NCBI RefSeq assembly: GCF_009696375.1
Contig: NZ_VUMD01000006.1
Span: 175,906 to 239,905, forward strand
Length of the DNA: 64,000 bases
Reading direction: 5' to 3'
From: Clostridium porci
Lineage (GTDB): Bacteria > Bacillota > Clostridia > Lachnospirales > Lachnospiraceae
This document shows positions 1 through 8,535 of this stretch, piece after piece (the stretch's first letter is position 1; each line of letters begins with the position of its first letter). Position numbers and translations under genes: made by a program. Below the pieces are notes generated by a model. It searched no databases, was not told where the DNA came from, and saw nothing but the letters and a program-made list of their open reading frames with translations.

Positions 1-2283
1 CATGTACCGCTTTTCACCTCCGTAGCATTCCTCCCAAATCTCTACTGCACACACTTTATTTCTCTTAACGAGCTCCACGCTCTCGTCATGCTGAAGGAAT
101 CCATTTAAAAACTGTCTCCGCTGACCGATAGCCAGCTGATCCCAATTTGACGGTATCGGCTTTTCCAGGAAATCCTGTATGATTCCCTCCTTCCCTGACA
201 GCTCCCTGTGGCTCTCCTGCTGTTCCACGGCCATAGCCTCTATCTCTTTAGGCAGATACAGCGGCTCTCCCAATGCCCAGTACGTGTACGCCTCAGCCCA
301 TATCTGATCCACCTCACCCGGCATATCGGTCCAGATGGATTTCTGCGCCGGATGCAGTCCTGCATCGATCGGCCAGAACCGGCGGTTGCCCGTCGCATCC
401 TTTAGGAACTCATTGTCGTTGCTGGTCCCAAAAAACACGCAGCGCCTTGGGTGCTTCTCTGTCTGCCTGCCGTAGGCCGCCCTATAGATGTCATGGCACT
501 TGCTTAAAAACTGTTTGATGGCGGATGTCTCCTGTTTCGTAAAGGCCGTAAGTTCCCCAACTTCATTAATCCAGGTTCCCTGTATCAGCTCCGCAGCATC
601 CTTGCCCTCAAATGATGTAAGGCTGTCTGAAAACCATGCTTTTCCCAGATTCGAGAGGAAGGTACTCTTACCAATTCCCTGCGGCCCTGTAATGATGGGC
701 ATATTATCATATTTCACACCGCCCACAACAGCCCTTGCCACGGCCGCGCACAGAGACTTACGCATGACCGCCCTTGTATAAGGCGTGTCATCGGCTCCCA
801 GGTAGACGCTTAACAGGGTATCCGCCCGTTTTACACCGTCCCATGCAAGGCTCTGAAGGTACTGCTTGACCTCGTTAATCTTGTTCTGCTCCCCTACGAT
901 TGCCAGGGCGTCCGTCATGTTGTTCCGGGCCGTGATGCCATAGTAGGTCTCCATGTACCAGTAGAAACCCGAAATGTCCGTATCTGTCCACAGTCGTTTC
1001 TCAGTCTCCTTGTTCCACGGCACCGCGCCTAAGACCAGCCCCCTTCCTGCAAATTCATCCGTGACAATCCTGCCTTTTAGCAGGGGGTCATTTTGGAGCA
1101 CCAGGATGATGTTGTTCACAGTCTTTTTGTAATTCCCGTTTCCATCCACCGCCAGCTGTCCCAGCCAGTCCAGGCTTTCAGGGGCCGTCACCGTGGTTTC
1201 TCCCGCGGAGGCGAACGCCGCCGCAGCCTCGTCGTGTTTCTCCCGCGCCATCCGGTCGGCCACAGCCTTGTCAGACACTGCAAGCCTGCTCATGGCCACG
1301 AAGGACGGAAGCTTATTGGCTGGCGTCCCTTCTTTGGCCGCGGCGTCCTTATCGCCGTACATATGCAGCCGGACCAGGTCGAACGCGTTGACCAGCTGGC
1401 CGCAGCAGGGGTCATGGGAATGGTGGGAGTACAGGAACAGGCCGCCGTCATATACGATGGCGCCGCCGGTTGTCTCTCCTCCGGTGTATGTGTAGCGCCC
1501 CGTTGTGGCCGTCTCCTCATACATCCCCGGGATAAACCGCTCCATCGCCTCAACGATGCCGTACGTACGGCAGAAAGCGCCTATGACGCCCCGTTTTGTT
1601 GTGGGATCCTCCTGCTTGGCCAGCCGGCGCCGTTCAATGGCATCCGCTCCCGGCACCTGGGGCCATTGGGTGACGTCCTTCCAGTCCCCGTACATCCCCA
1701 GCAGCCCGTCCAAGCTGCAGAATGGGCTGTCGTATACCTGATATACATACTGGCTGTCGCTGCAGCAGCTTGGCCAGTACATGAGCCTGTGCGGCTCAAA
1801 CGTAGTCGGGTCGCAAAATTCAATCCCCAAAAGGGACGCCAGTTTCCTAGCCGCCGGCTCATACTCATCTGCTGTTGCCGTCCTGTCCACCGGTACGATG
1901 ACGCGCAGCCTCGGGGCGTACCCGCTGTGTTTCCGGGTGCTGTACACGGCCGCGGCGCACCCCAGCCCTCCCACGCGCCTCAGGATGCCGTCCGTCTGCC
2001 CCGCAGGGATATTGTCCAGATCCAGTGTGAGCAGATCCCTGCCCTCCACATGGTCCTGCTTCCTGCGGTTCCCCTTAAAGGTGCCGCCCACGAATCCGCC
2101 TATGTCCTTAAGTTCATCCTGCTGCGCTTTCGGGAAAGCAAGGTACTGATCCAGTGTCTCGCCGCCCCTTACCGGGATGCTGAGCTTTTCTGTAAACTCA
2201 GACCACATGATGGCGCTTCCCGGCCACTGTATTGCCTTCCGGCTTCCTGCTGTGCTTATATGCAGCATCCTGTTATTCTGCAC
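1..2283 (-). CDS. VapE-like phage primase-helicase, C-terminus cut by window edge
   Basis: The reading frame stays open from 2283 down to the left edge (761 codons visible), so the C-terminus is outside the window. A Walker A motif, GPQGIGKST, lies at about residues 533-541. The following stretch (FLSNLGKAWFSDSL, then NEVGEL, then FGTSNDNEFLKDATGNRR) is typical of the virulence-associated E (VapE) P-loop ATPase family. The N-terminal 300 residues, with TLDLDNIP and TRKHSGYAPRLRVIVP, resemble the primase-polymerase part found in phage members. I chose the GTG at 2283 because AGGAGG lies seven bases upstream; the first ATG is at 2268 and has no good ribosome site. It heads away from the DNA polymerase gene, whose stop is 11 bp upstream. 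Inferred role: primase/helicase for prophage replication. Confidence 0.85.
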   Translation of the reverse strand, partial: MQNNRMLHISTAGSRKAIQWPGSAIMWSEFTEKLSIPVRGGETLDQYLAFPKAQQDELKDIGGFVGGTFKGNRRKQDHVEGRDLLTLDLDNIPAGQTDGILRRVGGLGCAAAVYSTRKHSGYAPRLRVIVPVDRTATADEYEPAARKLASLLGIEFCDPTTFEPHRLMYWPSCCSDSQYVYQVYDSPFCSLDGLLGMYGDWKDVTQWPQVPGADAIERRRLAKQEDPTTKRGVIGAFCRTYGIVEAMERFIPGMYEETATTGRYTYTGGETTGGAIVYDGGLFLYSHHSHDPCCGQLVNAFDLVRLHMYGDKDAAAKEGTPANKLPSFVAMSRLAVSDKAVADRMAREKHDEAAAAFASAGETTVTAPESLDWLGQLAVDGNGNYKKTVNNIILVLQNDPLLKGRIVTDEFAGRGLVLGAVPWNKETEKRLWTDTDISGFYWYMETYYGITARNNMTDALAIVGEQNKINEVKQYLQSLAWDGVKRADTLLSVYLGADDTPYTRAVMRKSLCAAVARAVVGGVKYDNMPIITGPQGIGKSTFLSNLGKAWFSDSLTSFEGKDAAELIQGTWINEVGELTAFTKQETSAIKQFLSKCHDIYRAAYGRQTEKHPRRCVFFGTSNDNEFLKDATGNRRFWPIDAGLHPAQKSIWTDMPGEVDQIWAEAYTYWALGEPLYLPKEIEAMAVEQQESHRELSGKEGIIQDFLEKPIPSNWDQLAIGQRRQFLNGFLQHDESVELVKRNKVCAVEIWEECYGGEKRYM

Positions 2284-2294
2284 TCTGCCCCCTC

Positions 2295-4298
2295 CTAGTC
2301 CTTCATGTAGTAGCCGCTCTCAAACCCGGCGCCCTTAAGTACCAGCCCCGGCGCCCAGGGTATCGGTTCGGCCATCAGGCCGCATATTTCGTCCACTGTC
2401 GTTTCCATGGGCGCGTCGATGATAACCTCGTCATGCACATGGAACACCACCTGCAGGCCTCTGGCCGCGATCCGTTCCAGCGTAACTGCCAGACAGTCTC
2501 TGGCGATGGCCTGGACAATGTTTTCGGTCATCTTACCCCCATAGGTCGATGTTACCTCCCACTTTCGGGTCTGCTGCCCCATCGTGTGGTAATGAACGGC
2601 TGTTTTCTCGAATTGGTTCTCCTTTAGGAATGGCCTGCAGTAGTACAGCTTACGTCCACTCGGCAGACGTACCGTGAGAAAGGACTGGCCATAGATGAGA
2701 TCCCCTTCCAGCGCGAATATGAGCCCGTTGATACCCTGCGGCTGTGCTGTCTCCATGACGGTAATCGCTGCGTTCTCTACGGCGTACCACAGGCCGCATA
2801 TCTGCCGGTTCGCCTGACGCCACCGCTGTACAATGTCCGGAAGTTCCTCTTCGGTCAGGCCCATCCTTAGTGCACCCATACTGACCAGGGAATGGGTGCC
2901 TCCCTGGTAACCCAGGGCCAATGTGGCCACCTTTCCCTTCTGCCTTAGGGCGTACTCAGGGTTTCCCTTTGAAATCCGCTCCACCGGCACCCCGAACATC
3001 TGGGAAGCCGTGGCCTCGTAAATCTTCCCGTGGGTGGCAAACACCTCGTTCACCCACTGTTCCCCTGCCAGCCAGGCAATCACGCGGGCCTCAATGGCGG
3101 AAAAGTCCGCCACTACGAACTTATGCCCTTCCGACGGGATAAACGCTGTCCGGATCAGCTGTGAGAGCGTGTCAGGCACATTTCCGTAGACCAGCTTAAT
3201 CCCGTCATAGTTCTTAGCCTTCACCAGCTTCCGGGCATAGTCCAAAGTCTTGATATAATTTCTGGGAAGGTTCTGCAACTGTACCAGCCGTCCGGCATAC
3301 CTCCCGGTACGGTTGGCTCCGTAGTACTGTGTTAATCCGCGTACCCTGTCGCCCTCTCCGCGAGCCGTGTCCATGGCCACGTATTTCTTGATGGAGGTCT
3401 TACCCAGCTGTTGCCGGATTTCAAGCATCCGGCAGACATCCTCCGGAAGATTCTCCTTATCCTTCAGTAGGTCCGCCACCGTGGTTTTCTGTAGGTCACC
3501 CAGCAGGTCAGGGTCATCCGGATGCTTTTTTGAGTGGTTGTTGATCCATGGTACCAGCTGCGGCTGGCTGTTCGGGTTTGGCAGTCCCGTAAGCTTCATG
3601 GCCTCGTCCGTCAGCTTCTGGGCGCTAATTCCATCTATGTACAGAGCCCCTTCAATCAGTCCTGTGTCCACCCGGACGCCATAAGCATTCATCAGGACGT
3701 CCATCTGCCAGAGTTTTTCTTCTTCCTCCGGCATCGGGAACAGGTTCAGGCGCTTCAGTATCTCATGTTCCGTGACCACATCCTGTCTGCAGTATCCCTT
3801 AAAAAGGTTCCACTTGTCCGTATCATGCCAGGGCTGGTTCCACATACGCCCGCCATTGGTTTTTGTCGGCTTGCAGGGTACACAGAAGTACCGGATCAGC
3901 GCCTTGCCGACCGCGAGCTTCTGCTTGTCCTGCGGCAGCCCGATGGCCCTTCCTGTGGCATCCAAACCGGCAGTATAACCACAGTACAGGCCATGGGCCA
4001 TAGTACACCGCCACTGATCAATCGGAGTCTCATAACCGGCACGGTTTAAGCAGTACCATTCAAATGCCGCACCATAGGCGTGTTTGATAACAACCGGATC
4101 GTCAAGGGCCTGCGTAAGCCAGCAGGAAAGCTCCTCCCCATTTTTAAGATCGATTATCTTAACCGGGTCATCGTCCCACTGGTACGCGAACAGGAGGATC
4201 TCAAAATCCGGAGACTGTGCGTATTTGTAAGCGCCAGCCTTCCCTATATCCTCGCTGCTGCGCGTCTCTATATCAACGCTGAGATGATGGTTTTCCAT
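2295..4298 (-). CDS. Phage family A DNA polymerase with 3'-5' exonuclease domain
   Basis: This 667-residue protein begins with an exonuclease motif (DIETRS, residues 9-14) and ends with a family A polymerase domain. Motif A is VADFSAIEARV, the O-helix motif B is RQKGKVATLALGYQGG, and motif C is VHDEVI near the C-terminus. There is no 5'-3' exonuclease domain, as is usual for phage replicative enzymes and unlike the bacterial PolI at 50452-53211. The ATG at 4298 has AGGGAGG seven bases upstream. It lies between the VapE-like gene and DUF2815 in a tightly packed leftward block, which supports a role in prophage genome replication. Confidence 0.93.
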   Translation of the reverse strand: MENHHLSVDIETRSSEDIGKAGAYKYAQSPDFEILLFAYQWDDDPVKIIDLKNGEELSCWLTQALDDPVVIKHAYGAAFEWYCLNRAGYETPIDQWRCTMAHGLYCGYTAGLDATGRAIGLPQDKQKLAVGKALIRYFCVPCKPTKTNGGRMWNQPWHDTDKWNLFKGYCRQDVVTEHEILKRLNLFPMPEEEEKLWQMDVLMNAYGVRVDTGLIEGALYIDGISAQKLTDEAMKLTGLPNPNSQPQLVPWINNHSKKHPDDPDLLGDLQKTTVADLLKDKENLPEDVCRMLEIRQQLGKTSIKKYVAMDTARGEGDRVRGLTQYYGANRTGRYAGRLVQLQNLPRNYIKTLDYARKLVKAKNYDGIKLVYGNVPDTLSQLIRTAFIPSEGHKFVVADFSAIEARVIAWLAGEQWVNEVFATHGKIYEATASQMFGVPVERISKGNPEYALRQKGKVATLALGYQGGTHSLVSMGALRMGLTEEELPDIVQRWRQANRQICGLWYAVENAAITVMETAQPQGINGLIFALEGDLIYGQSFLTVRLPSGRKLYYCRPFLKENQFEKTAVHYHTMGQQTRKWEVTSTYGGKMTENIVQAIARDCLAVTLERIAARGLQVVFHVHDEVIIDAPMETTVDEICGLMAEPIPWAPGLVLKGAGFESGYYMKD

Positions 4299-4346
4299 CT
4301 GTGTTCCTCCCTGTCAGACTGAAGGGCTTTCCGTCCCCTCCTAAAA

Positions 4347-4979
4347 TCAATACGGCATCCCAGTGATTGGATTGATGGCTGCCTGCTGCGGGGCGGCGTA
4401 TCCTGCCTGCTGACCGTACTGCGCCTGCTGCGGCACCGGTGTCCCGAAAGCCTGTGCTGCACTTGGCGCGCTGCCTCCCAGGGAATCTCCGTCTCTCAGC
4501 TTCTGTACCGGCCCCAGGCCGCAGCCAATCCCCTTCTTGCTGCCAAAGGCATAAGGGTAGAACGATACATTCACACGCCCATACATGCCGCTGTATACCT
4601 CGGACTGGTTGATAATGGGGTTCCCCGTCTTGTCCACGATCTCGGGTGGGTAATCCGCCTTAGCGCTGGCCGTGAACACCCAATGCCCCTTGCACTCAGG
4701 CCCGAAGGCCATGCCATCAGACGGCCTCACGCCATCCCCGTCATAGACCGGCACCGGGACGATTGGCGGGCACTGTCCGTTCCACTTCTCGCTGATGCCC
4801 CGCTGCTTCGCGGCCTCAATGGCCGCGTTAATCCTCCCCATGGTGTCCGTGTCCGTTTTCGGCACCAGCACAGTTACCTGGTACTTCTCCTCCTGTCCTG
4901 GCTGATAAGCGTAGGGTTTAAACAGGTGCACATAGGACAGCCTTACTTCTCCAGTTGTTACATTCGTTAATTCATTCAT
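4347..4979 (-). CDS. DUF2815 family protein, probable phage ssDNA-binding protein
   Basis: The 210-residue protein opens with the DUF2815 pattern: GEVRLSYVHLFKPYA, then KYQVTVLVPK, and later FGSKKGIGCGLGPVQKL. Members are found beside phage polymerases and DUF2800 proteins and are thought to act as single-stranded DNA-binding or replication accessory factors. The last 40 residues are rich in Gln, Ala, Gly and Pro, a flexible tail like that of SSB proteins. A GGAGG lies nine bases before the ATG. The function is inferred from family and position. Confidence 0.85.
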   Translation of the reverse strand: MNELTNVTTGEVRLSYVHLFKPYAYQPGQEEKYQVTVLVPKTDTDTMGRINAAIEAAKQRGISEKWNGQCPPIVPVPVYDGDGVRPSDGMAFGPECKGHWVFTASAKADYPPEIVDKTGNPIINQSEVYSGMYGRVNVSFYPYAFGSKKGIGCGLGPVQKLRDGDSLGGSAPSAAQAFGTPVPQQAQYGQQAGYAAPQQAAINPITGMPY

Positions 4980-4980
4980 G

Positions 4981-6186
4981 TTATTCTTCCTCCTTGAACG
5001 CCTCCGCGGCGCTTACTTTATTTGTGATTGCTGGCCGGTTATCCGTTTCTTCTGCTAATGCCGGCTTCCCCGGCTTCTTGATGATCAATCCGCCTACAAG
5101 TTCCTGAAAATTCTTCTTTCCGACCACCTTCTCGACCTGAGCCAGCGAGAGCGGCTTACGCTCCCATAGGATGGCGTCTGATATTCCGTTCGATGTAAGG
5201 ACACCGAACGCCTTATCCATGTCAGTCCAGTCCCTGGAGCCGCGTCCCTCCACGGCCTTCCACCCTGGTACCTCCTTACCGGCCAAGCACTCCGACAAGG
5301 CCGCGTCCTGGGCGTCGCTGAGCCACCTGGCCGCGTCCCTGCCCTTAAGCAGATACCGGCCCAGTTCCTCATTTGTGAGGAGGTTCGGATCCGTCCCCGC
5401 CAGGAAGGCCAGTTCTACGTTCTTCTCCGCCCGGGCTTTGCATCTTCCCCTGGCCCTGCAGTACCTGCATGTCTTAGGGGCCGGCGCAAACTCACCTTCC
5501 CCCTTAATGGCCAGGGCCGCCCGTTCTTTTACGAACTCACCAAACTGCAGAAGCTCATTCAGGGAACACTCCCACTCTGAGATCCCGTCCGGGAGCCGTG
5601 GCTGCACGATGGACAGCCTCACCGTCTTAAACGTATAAAGAATCCTATACGCCTCATAGGCCCCCAGGGCATACAGCAGCATCTGTGGGTTCCATTCGGC
5701 ATTCACGCGGCCGTCCGGGCTCTTGCCATACTTGAAGTCAATGACATGTAGGATGCCGCCCCCTATCAGGATGCAGTCCGCCGTCCCTCCGGCCTCATCC
5801 TCATCAGGGAGATGCGGTATGTAGGCATCCAGATTTAAATATGATTCCAGCTTTACCGTGGGGCTGGACTTGAACTTCATGGCAACGGACTTAACATAGT
5901 CCAGGTAATCATCCGTATAGCCCATCATCTCGTCATCCCACAGTTCCTCTTTCTTTAGCTTGTTGATGGCCGCCGTCAGCTTCCGTTTCCCAAAATCCAC
6001 CGTGTAGAAGTAATTCCTTGCTTTAAGCTCCGCCAGTTCATGGGCCAGCGTCCCTTCTGCGGCGGATGTGCCGGCCTTATCCGGGAACTGCCTCCCCAGC
6101 AGGGCGCTGGGGGTGCAGGCCATCCACTGATGGGCATTGGACGGGCTTAACAGCGAATGCTTCCTTCCGGCATGTCCCCCCGTCAT
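4981..6186 (-). CDS. DUF2800 family phage protein (PD-(D/E)XK nuclease-like)
   Basis: The 401-residue protein starts with the DUF2800 hallmark HSLLSPSNAHQWMACTPSA and has GTLAHELAELK soon after. A nuclease-type core is visible: GTADCILIGGGILHVIDFKYGKS provides D...DxK. A Cys cluster follows (CRYCRARGRCKARAE), consistent with an Fe-S or zinc site like that of Cas4/RecB-type nucleases. Its start overlaps the upstream stop (ATGA at 6183-6186), which indicates translational coupling. It sits in the phage replication/recombination block. The nuclease role is inferred from motifs and has not been shown for this protein. Confidence 0.85.
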   Translation of the reverse strand: MTGGHAGRKHSLLSPSNAHQWMACTPSALLGRQFPDKAGTSAAEGTLAHELAELKARNYFYTVDFGKRKLTAAINKLKKEELWDDEMMGYTDDYLDYVKSVAMKFKSSPTVKLESYLNLDAYIPHLPDEDEAGGTADCILIGGGILHVIDFKYGKSPDGRVNAEWNPQMLLYALGAYEAYRILYTFKTVRLSIVQPRLPDGISEWECSLNELLQFGEFVKERAALAIKGEGEFAPAPKTCRYCRARGRCKARAEKNVELAFLAGTDPNLLTNEELGRYLLKGRDAARWLSDAQDAALSECLAGKEVPGWKAVEGRGSRDWTDMDKAFGVLTSNGISDAILWERKPLSLAQVEKVVGKKNFQELVGGLIIKKPGKPALAEETDNRPAITNKVSAAEAFKEEE

Positions 6187-6548
6187 ATCTGTGCCCCCAA
6201 CCCCCGGAGCGCGGTCGCGAACGCGCCATACTGCTCCGGCCGCAGAGATGGCAGCGCCTCCACCCCGAAGCTCTGGATAAGCTGCAGCAATTCCGGCTGC
6301 TTGCCAGAGTCCATCAGCGGAATGGCTGCCTTCGTCAAATCATCCAGAGTATAGCTGGGTGCGGTCGTGGGTACCGGCGCCGGAGCCGTGTGAATTATCT
6401 GGGGGACAGAGTCAGCTGGTTCTATGGGCGCCTGCTGTACCTGCGCGTTCCGGGATTGTACCGGGACTGTCATTTGCATCGCGTCCCCTGCCAGCTTCTT
6501 TGCGAAACCCATCATTTCCTCGTAGTCATTAAATGTAACTGTAATCAT
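6183..6548 (-). CDS. Small phage protein upstream of DUF2800, unknown function
   Basis: This is a 121-residue protein with a short ordered start (MITVTFNDYEEMMGFAKKL), a Pro/Ala/Thr-rich middle at about residues 45-70, and a helical C-terminus (DDLTKAAIPLMDSGKQPELL, then FGVEALPSLRPEQYGAFATA). AGGAGG lies about eight bases upstream of the ATG at 6548. The stop overlaps the DUF2800 start by four bases, so the two are probably translated together. I recognise the arrangement from Lachnospiraceae prophages but cannot assign a function. Confidence 0.7.
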   Translation of the reverse strand: MITVTFNDYEEMMGFAKKLAGDAMQMTVPVQSRNAQVQQAPIEPADSVPQIIHTAPAPVPTTAPSYTLDDLTKAAIPLMDSGKQPELLQLIQSFGVEALPSLRPEQYGAFATALRGLGAQI

Positions 6549-6750
6549 CCTTCGATTCCTCCTAATCCTTCTTTTGATGTGGCTAATTTTTCAATCAGCC
6601 GTGTAATACCCTTAGCCATTTCCAGCCGCGATTCCATCCGCAAAGATCCTGCTTTGCCTTATGGCCGCCCCTCTCATCCACTTCTGGGTCATACGTCAAC
6701 GCCTGCAATACCGCGTACTGCTCTGATAACTCATACAAGCCTTCTTTGAT
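6545..6750 (-). pseudogene. Possible small phage gene split over two frames
   Basis: Two overlapping leftward frames look protein-like. The first reads LYELSEQYAVLQALTYDPEV and runs to a stop near 6597. The second reads MESRLEMAKGITRLIEKLA and ends in a TGA at 6545-6547 that overlaps the next ATG. A single -1 shift near 6640-6660 would join them into a protein of about 65 residues. A GGAGG sits about 10 bases before an ATC codon, and no standard start is well placed. This could be a decayed gene, a sequencing error, or two unrelated small frames. Confidence 0.3.
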
Positions 6751-6780
6751 CCTTGATTTTCCTCCGCTTTCTGTGTTATA

Positions 6781-6861
6781 TTATTGATAGTGGTATTTTT
6801 CATCTGGCCGATTGGAGTTTGTGCCTCCCTCGGCCTTTTTCTTGCCTTTCCGTTTCCTCAT
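6781..6861 (-). CDS. Possible 26-residue basic peptide
   Basis: The frame begins MRKRKGKKKAEGGTNSNRP, is very basic, and overlaps the stop of the preceding micro-frame (ATGA at 6858-6861). It lies in the leftward phage block where genes are packed with overlaps. It is too short for a function call, and the coding status is uncertain. Confidence 0.25.
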   Translation of the reverse strand: MRKRKGKKKAEGGTNSNRPDEKYHYQ

Positions 6862-6923
6862 CCGTATACATTAAGCCCCAGGGCTGCCGCCGCCCGGTTC
6901 GTCCCGTTCCTTCGCCTGCTCAT
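6858..6923 (-). CDS. Possible 21-residue basic peptide
   Basis: The frame reads MSRRRNGTNRAAAALGLNVY and has GGAGG about five bases upstream of the ATG. The stop overlaps the next micro-frame. The run of tiny coupled frames between 6781 and 6936 has the spacing of an operon, but their length gives little statistical support. Confidence 0.25.
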   Translation of the reverse strand: MSRRRNGTNRAAAALGLNVYG

Positions 6924-6935
6924 CCCGCGCCTCCT

Positions 6936-7133
6936 TCATAGGTTGATATATCCGCCCCAGGTCAATGCCAGAAGCGTTGTGCTGACCGCTGAGGTAAGCA
7001 GCAGGGCCGTTCTCCATTTCAGGGCCTCCCGGCAGTCCCTTCTGGCCTCCTTAAGCCTCCCCTTAAGCCAGGCACAGGTTTCCTTAAGCTCTTCGTAGGT
7101 TGGTTCCTTTGCTGTGGGGATAATCTGTATCAT
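6936..7133 (-). CDS. Small phage protein with C-terminal membrane helix
   Basis: In this 65-residue protein, residues 10-42 are charged and helical (EELKETCAWLKGRLKEARRD) and could form a coiled coil. Residues 43-65 (ALLLTSAVSTTLLALTW) form one membrane helix. Its start overlaps the stop of the repeat protein by four bases (ATGA, 7130-7133), so it is coupled to that gene. The layout suggests a tail-anchored protein with the charged part in the cytoplasm. The role is unknown. Confidence 0.55.
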   Translation of the reverse strand: MIQIIPTAKEPTYEELKETCAWLKGRLKEARRDCREALKWRTALLLTSAVSTTLLALTWGGYINL

Positions 7134-8107
7134 TGTCTGGCCCCCCCTGTCTGTTCATTTTTATGGGCGGTTAATTCAAACCGGCAGCTTCCTACATCCG
7201 GCACCAGCAGCTTGATTCGGGGGTAGTCTTTAAAATCCCTTGCGGCAGAGCCGTCATACATCTCTCCTACCTGGGAGTTGCCATGCATCCTTCCTACCTG
7301 GGCGCTGTCATGCATCTTTCCTACCTGGGAGTTGCCATGCATCCTTCCTACCTGGGCGCTGTCATGCATCTTTTCTACCCGGGAGCTGCCACACATCACT
7401 CCTACCTGGGAGTTGTCCCACATCTCTCTTACCTGGGTGCTGTTATACATCTCTCTTACCCGGGAGCTGTCATGCATCTCTCTTACCCGGGAGCTGTCAT
7501 GCATCTCTCTTACCTGGGTGCTGTTATACATCTCTCCTACCTGAGAGCTGTCCCACATCTCTCCTACCTGAGAGCTGTCCCACATCTCTCCTACCTGAGA
7601 GTTGTCCCACATCTCTCCTACCTGGGCGCTGTTATACATCTTTCCTACCTGGGCGCTGCCATACATCACTCCTACCTGGGCGCAGTTATACATCTTTCCT
7701 ACCTGGGAGTTGTTCAACAGAACCACAGCATCACCGCACAGTTTCTCCACTTCGCAGTCCTTTAGCATATAGTACCCAGTACGCAGCGTATCAATCTTTT
7801 TACCAGCCAGCACATGGCCGCTCCACCATTCCTTCACCGCTGCCCGGAACCTGGATATGTGGCCCTCCCTGTCCTCCTCAAACCAGTCCGGCACAATATC
7901 CTGGTCAATCACAAACTCCCACCCATCCGGGTTTGTCCACCACTCATCTTTCTCAGGTATCAGCTCCGCCCGTACAAACACCCTGGCGGCGTTTTCGTAT
8001 GTATCGCTTATGTTAAGCTCCTCCAGCATGTCTTGGTGGCTGTCATTGTCCTTCCGGGCGATTACCACCCTGTCTTTTAATAGAATTCCGCTTCGGAATC
8101 TGCACAT
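7130..8107 (-). CDS. Phage protein with seventeen 9-residue repeats
   Basis: In this 325-residue protein, residues 1-132 are a unique, Trp-rich and acidic domain (DEWWTNPDGWEFVIDQDIVP). Residues 133-285 are seventeen tandem nonapeptides with consensus S-x-Q-V-G-x-M-[YWH]-[ND]. The last 40 residues are unique again. GGAGG sits nine bases before the ATG at 8107. A strict period of nine with Val and Met at fixed places suggests a solenoid, perhaps a beta-helix. It does not fit the pentapeptide A(D/N)LxX rule or the left-handed hexapeptide rule. It lies in the early leftward operon, coupled to a small membrane protein. I do not recognise a named family. Confidence 0.7.
   Translation of the reverse strand: MCRFRSGILLKDRVVIARKDNDSHQDMLEELNISDTYENAARVFVRAELIPEKDEWWTNPDGWEFVIDQDIVPDWFEEDREGHISRFRAAVKEWWSGHVLAGKKIDTLRTGYYMLKDCEVEKLCGDAVVLLNNSQVGKMYNCAQVGVMYGSAQVGKMYNSAQVGEMWDNSQVGEMWDSSQVGEMWDSSQVGEMYNSTQVREMHDSSRVREMHDSSRVREMYNSTQVREMWDNSQVGVMCGSSRVEKMHDSAQVGRMHGNSQVGKMHDSAQVGRMHGNSQVGEMYDGSAARDFKDYPRIKLLVPDVGSCRFELTAHKNEQTGGARQ
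7253..7711 (-). repeat. Tandem 27-bp coding repeats (17 units)
   Basis: The DNA repeats every 27 bp, in phase with the nonapeptide. Units are near-identical in places: the alternating HDSAQVGRM/HGNSQVGKM pairs at the C-terminal end and three consecutive EMWDSSQVG units in the middle. Long matches between units would allow copy-number change by slippage or recombination without frameshift. Confidence 0.9.
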
Positions 8108-8137
8108 GTCTTTTTCCTCCTTTTCTTCCCCTCATCC

Positions 8138-8143
8138 TATACT
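8138..8143 (+). promoter_or_regulatory. Degenerate fourth copy of the small-gene promoter element
   Basis: The stretch TTCCCCTCATCCTATACTG at 8126-8144 matches the promoter at 8603-8631, including the TATACT box, but the TTGTCT -35 box is lost. No credible rightward gene follows; only a 15-codon frame lies downstream. It looks like a remnant of the same element. Confidence 0.35.
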
Positions 8144-8169
8144 GCTGGCCGCAGACACACAGGATGGCT

Positions 8170-8325
8170 TCAATGATAACATTGGATTACCCCGCACACC
8201 TGAACCATTGAACTGGTCAATTCCGGCAGGTCAACATCTGCTGCGCTTTTTGATTTTTCCGCTAACAGTTCCAGCTGCTGGCGGAGAATCTCCTTTTCTG
8301 TCATCTCGCAAATTTTCTTTTCCAC
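8170..8325 (-). CDS. Small phage protein, 51 residues, unknown
   Basis: The frame reads MEKKICEMTEKEILRQQLEL and continues as a helical, charged protein ending in VQVCGVIQCYH. I chose the GTG at 8325 because AGGAGG lies nine bases upstream. It lies directly upstream of the repeat-protein gene in the leftward block. The helical pattern with repeated Glu/Lys/Gln suggests a short coiled coil. No function is known to me. Confidence 0.55.
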   Translation of the reverse strand: MEKKICEMTEKEILRQQLELLAEKSKSAADVDLPELTSSMVQVCGVIQCYH

Positions 8326-8379
8326 CTCGCTCACCCTCCTTTCTCCCCTATGGGGGCTGCTTGTCCAACAGGGCCGCCA

Positions 8380-8535
8380 TTAGGCGGTTTTGCTTTTCTT
8401 TTGAAATCCAGATCGATTCATTATGCTATCTTGAATCGCATACGCAATTCGTTTTAGTTCCTCTATATCAAGAGAATCCATGCAAACATCCTGTCCAGAT
8501 ATTTCTATTTTGTTTATTACCTCATACTTTACCAA
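8380..8535 (-). CDS. Small phage protein, 51 residues, poly-G tract in its ribosome site
   Basis: The frame starts at a TTG (8535) and reads VKYEVINKIEISGQDVCMDS, then LDIEELKRIAYAIQDSIMNR, and ends in a basic tail. The region before the start is an uninterrupted run of eleven G (8542-8552 on the minus strand) followed by TGATAA, so the Shine-Dalgarno element is embedded in the homopolymer. It is probably a real small gene of the leftward block. The function is unknown. Confidence 0.5.
   Translation of the reverse strand: MVKYEVINKIEISGQDVCMDSLDIEELKRIAYAIQDSIMNRSGFQKKSKTA

Noticed and set aside
1093..2298. Long rightward frame of 401 codons
   Set aside because: It lies antisense to the VapE-like gene, is Pro/Arg/His-rich with no domain pattern, and the opposite strand has a clear P-loop ATPase.
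7240..8016. Rightward frames with SFLPGRCHA-type repeats
   Set aside because: They are the antisense of the 27-bp repeats; a period divisible by three keeps all frames open. The leftward frame has the ribosome site and operon context.
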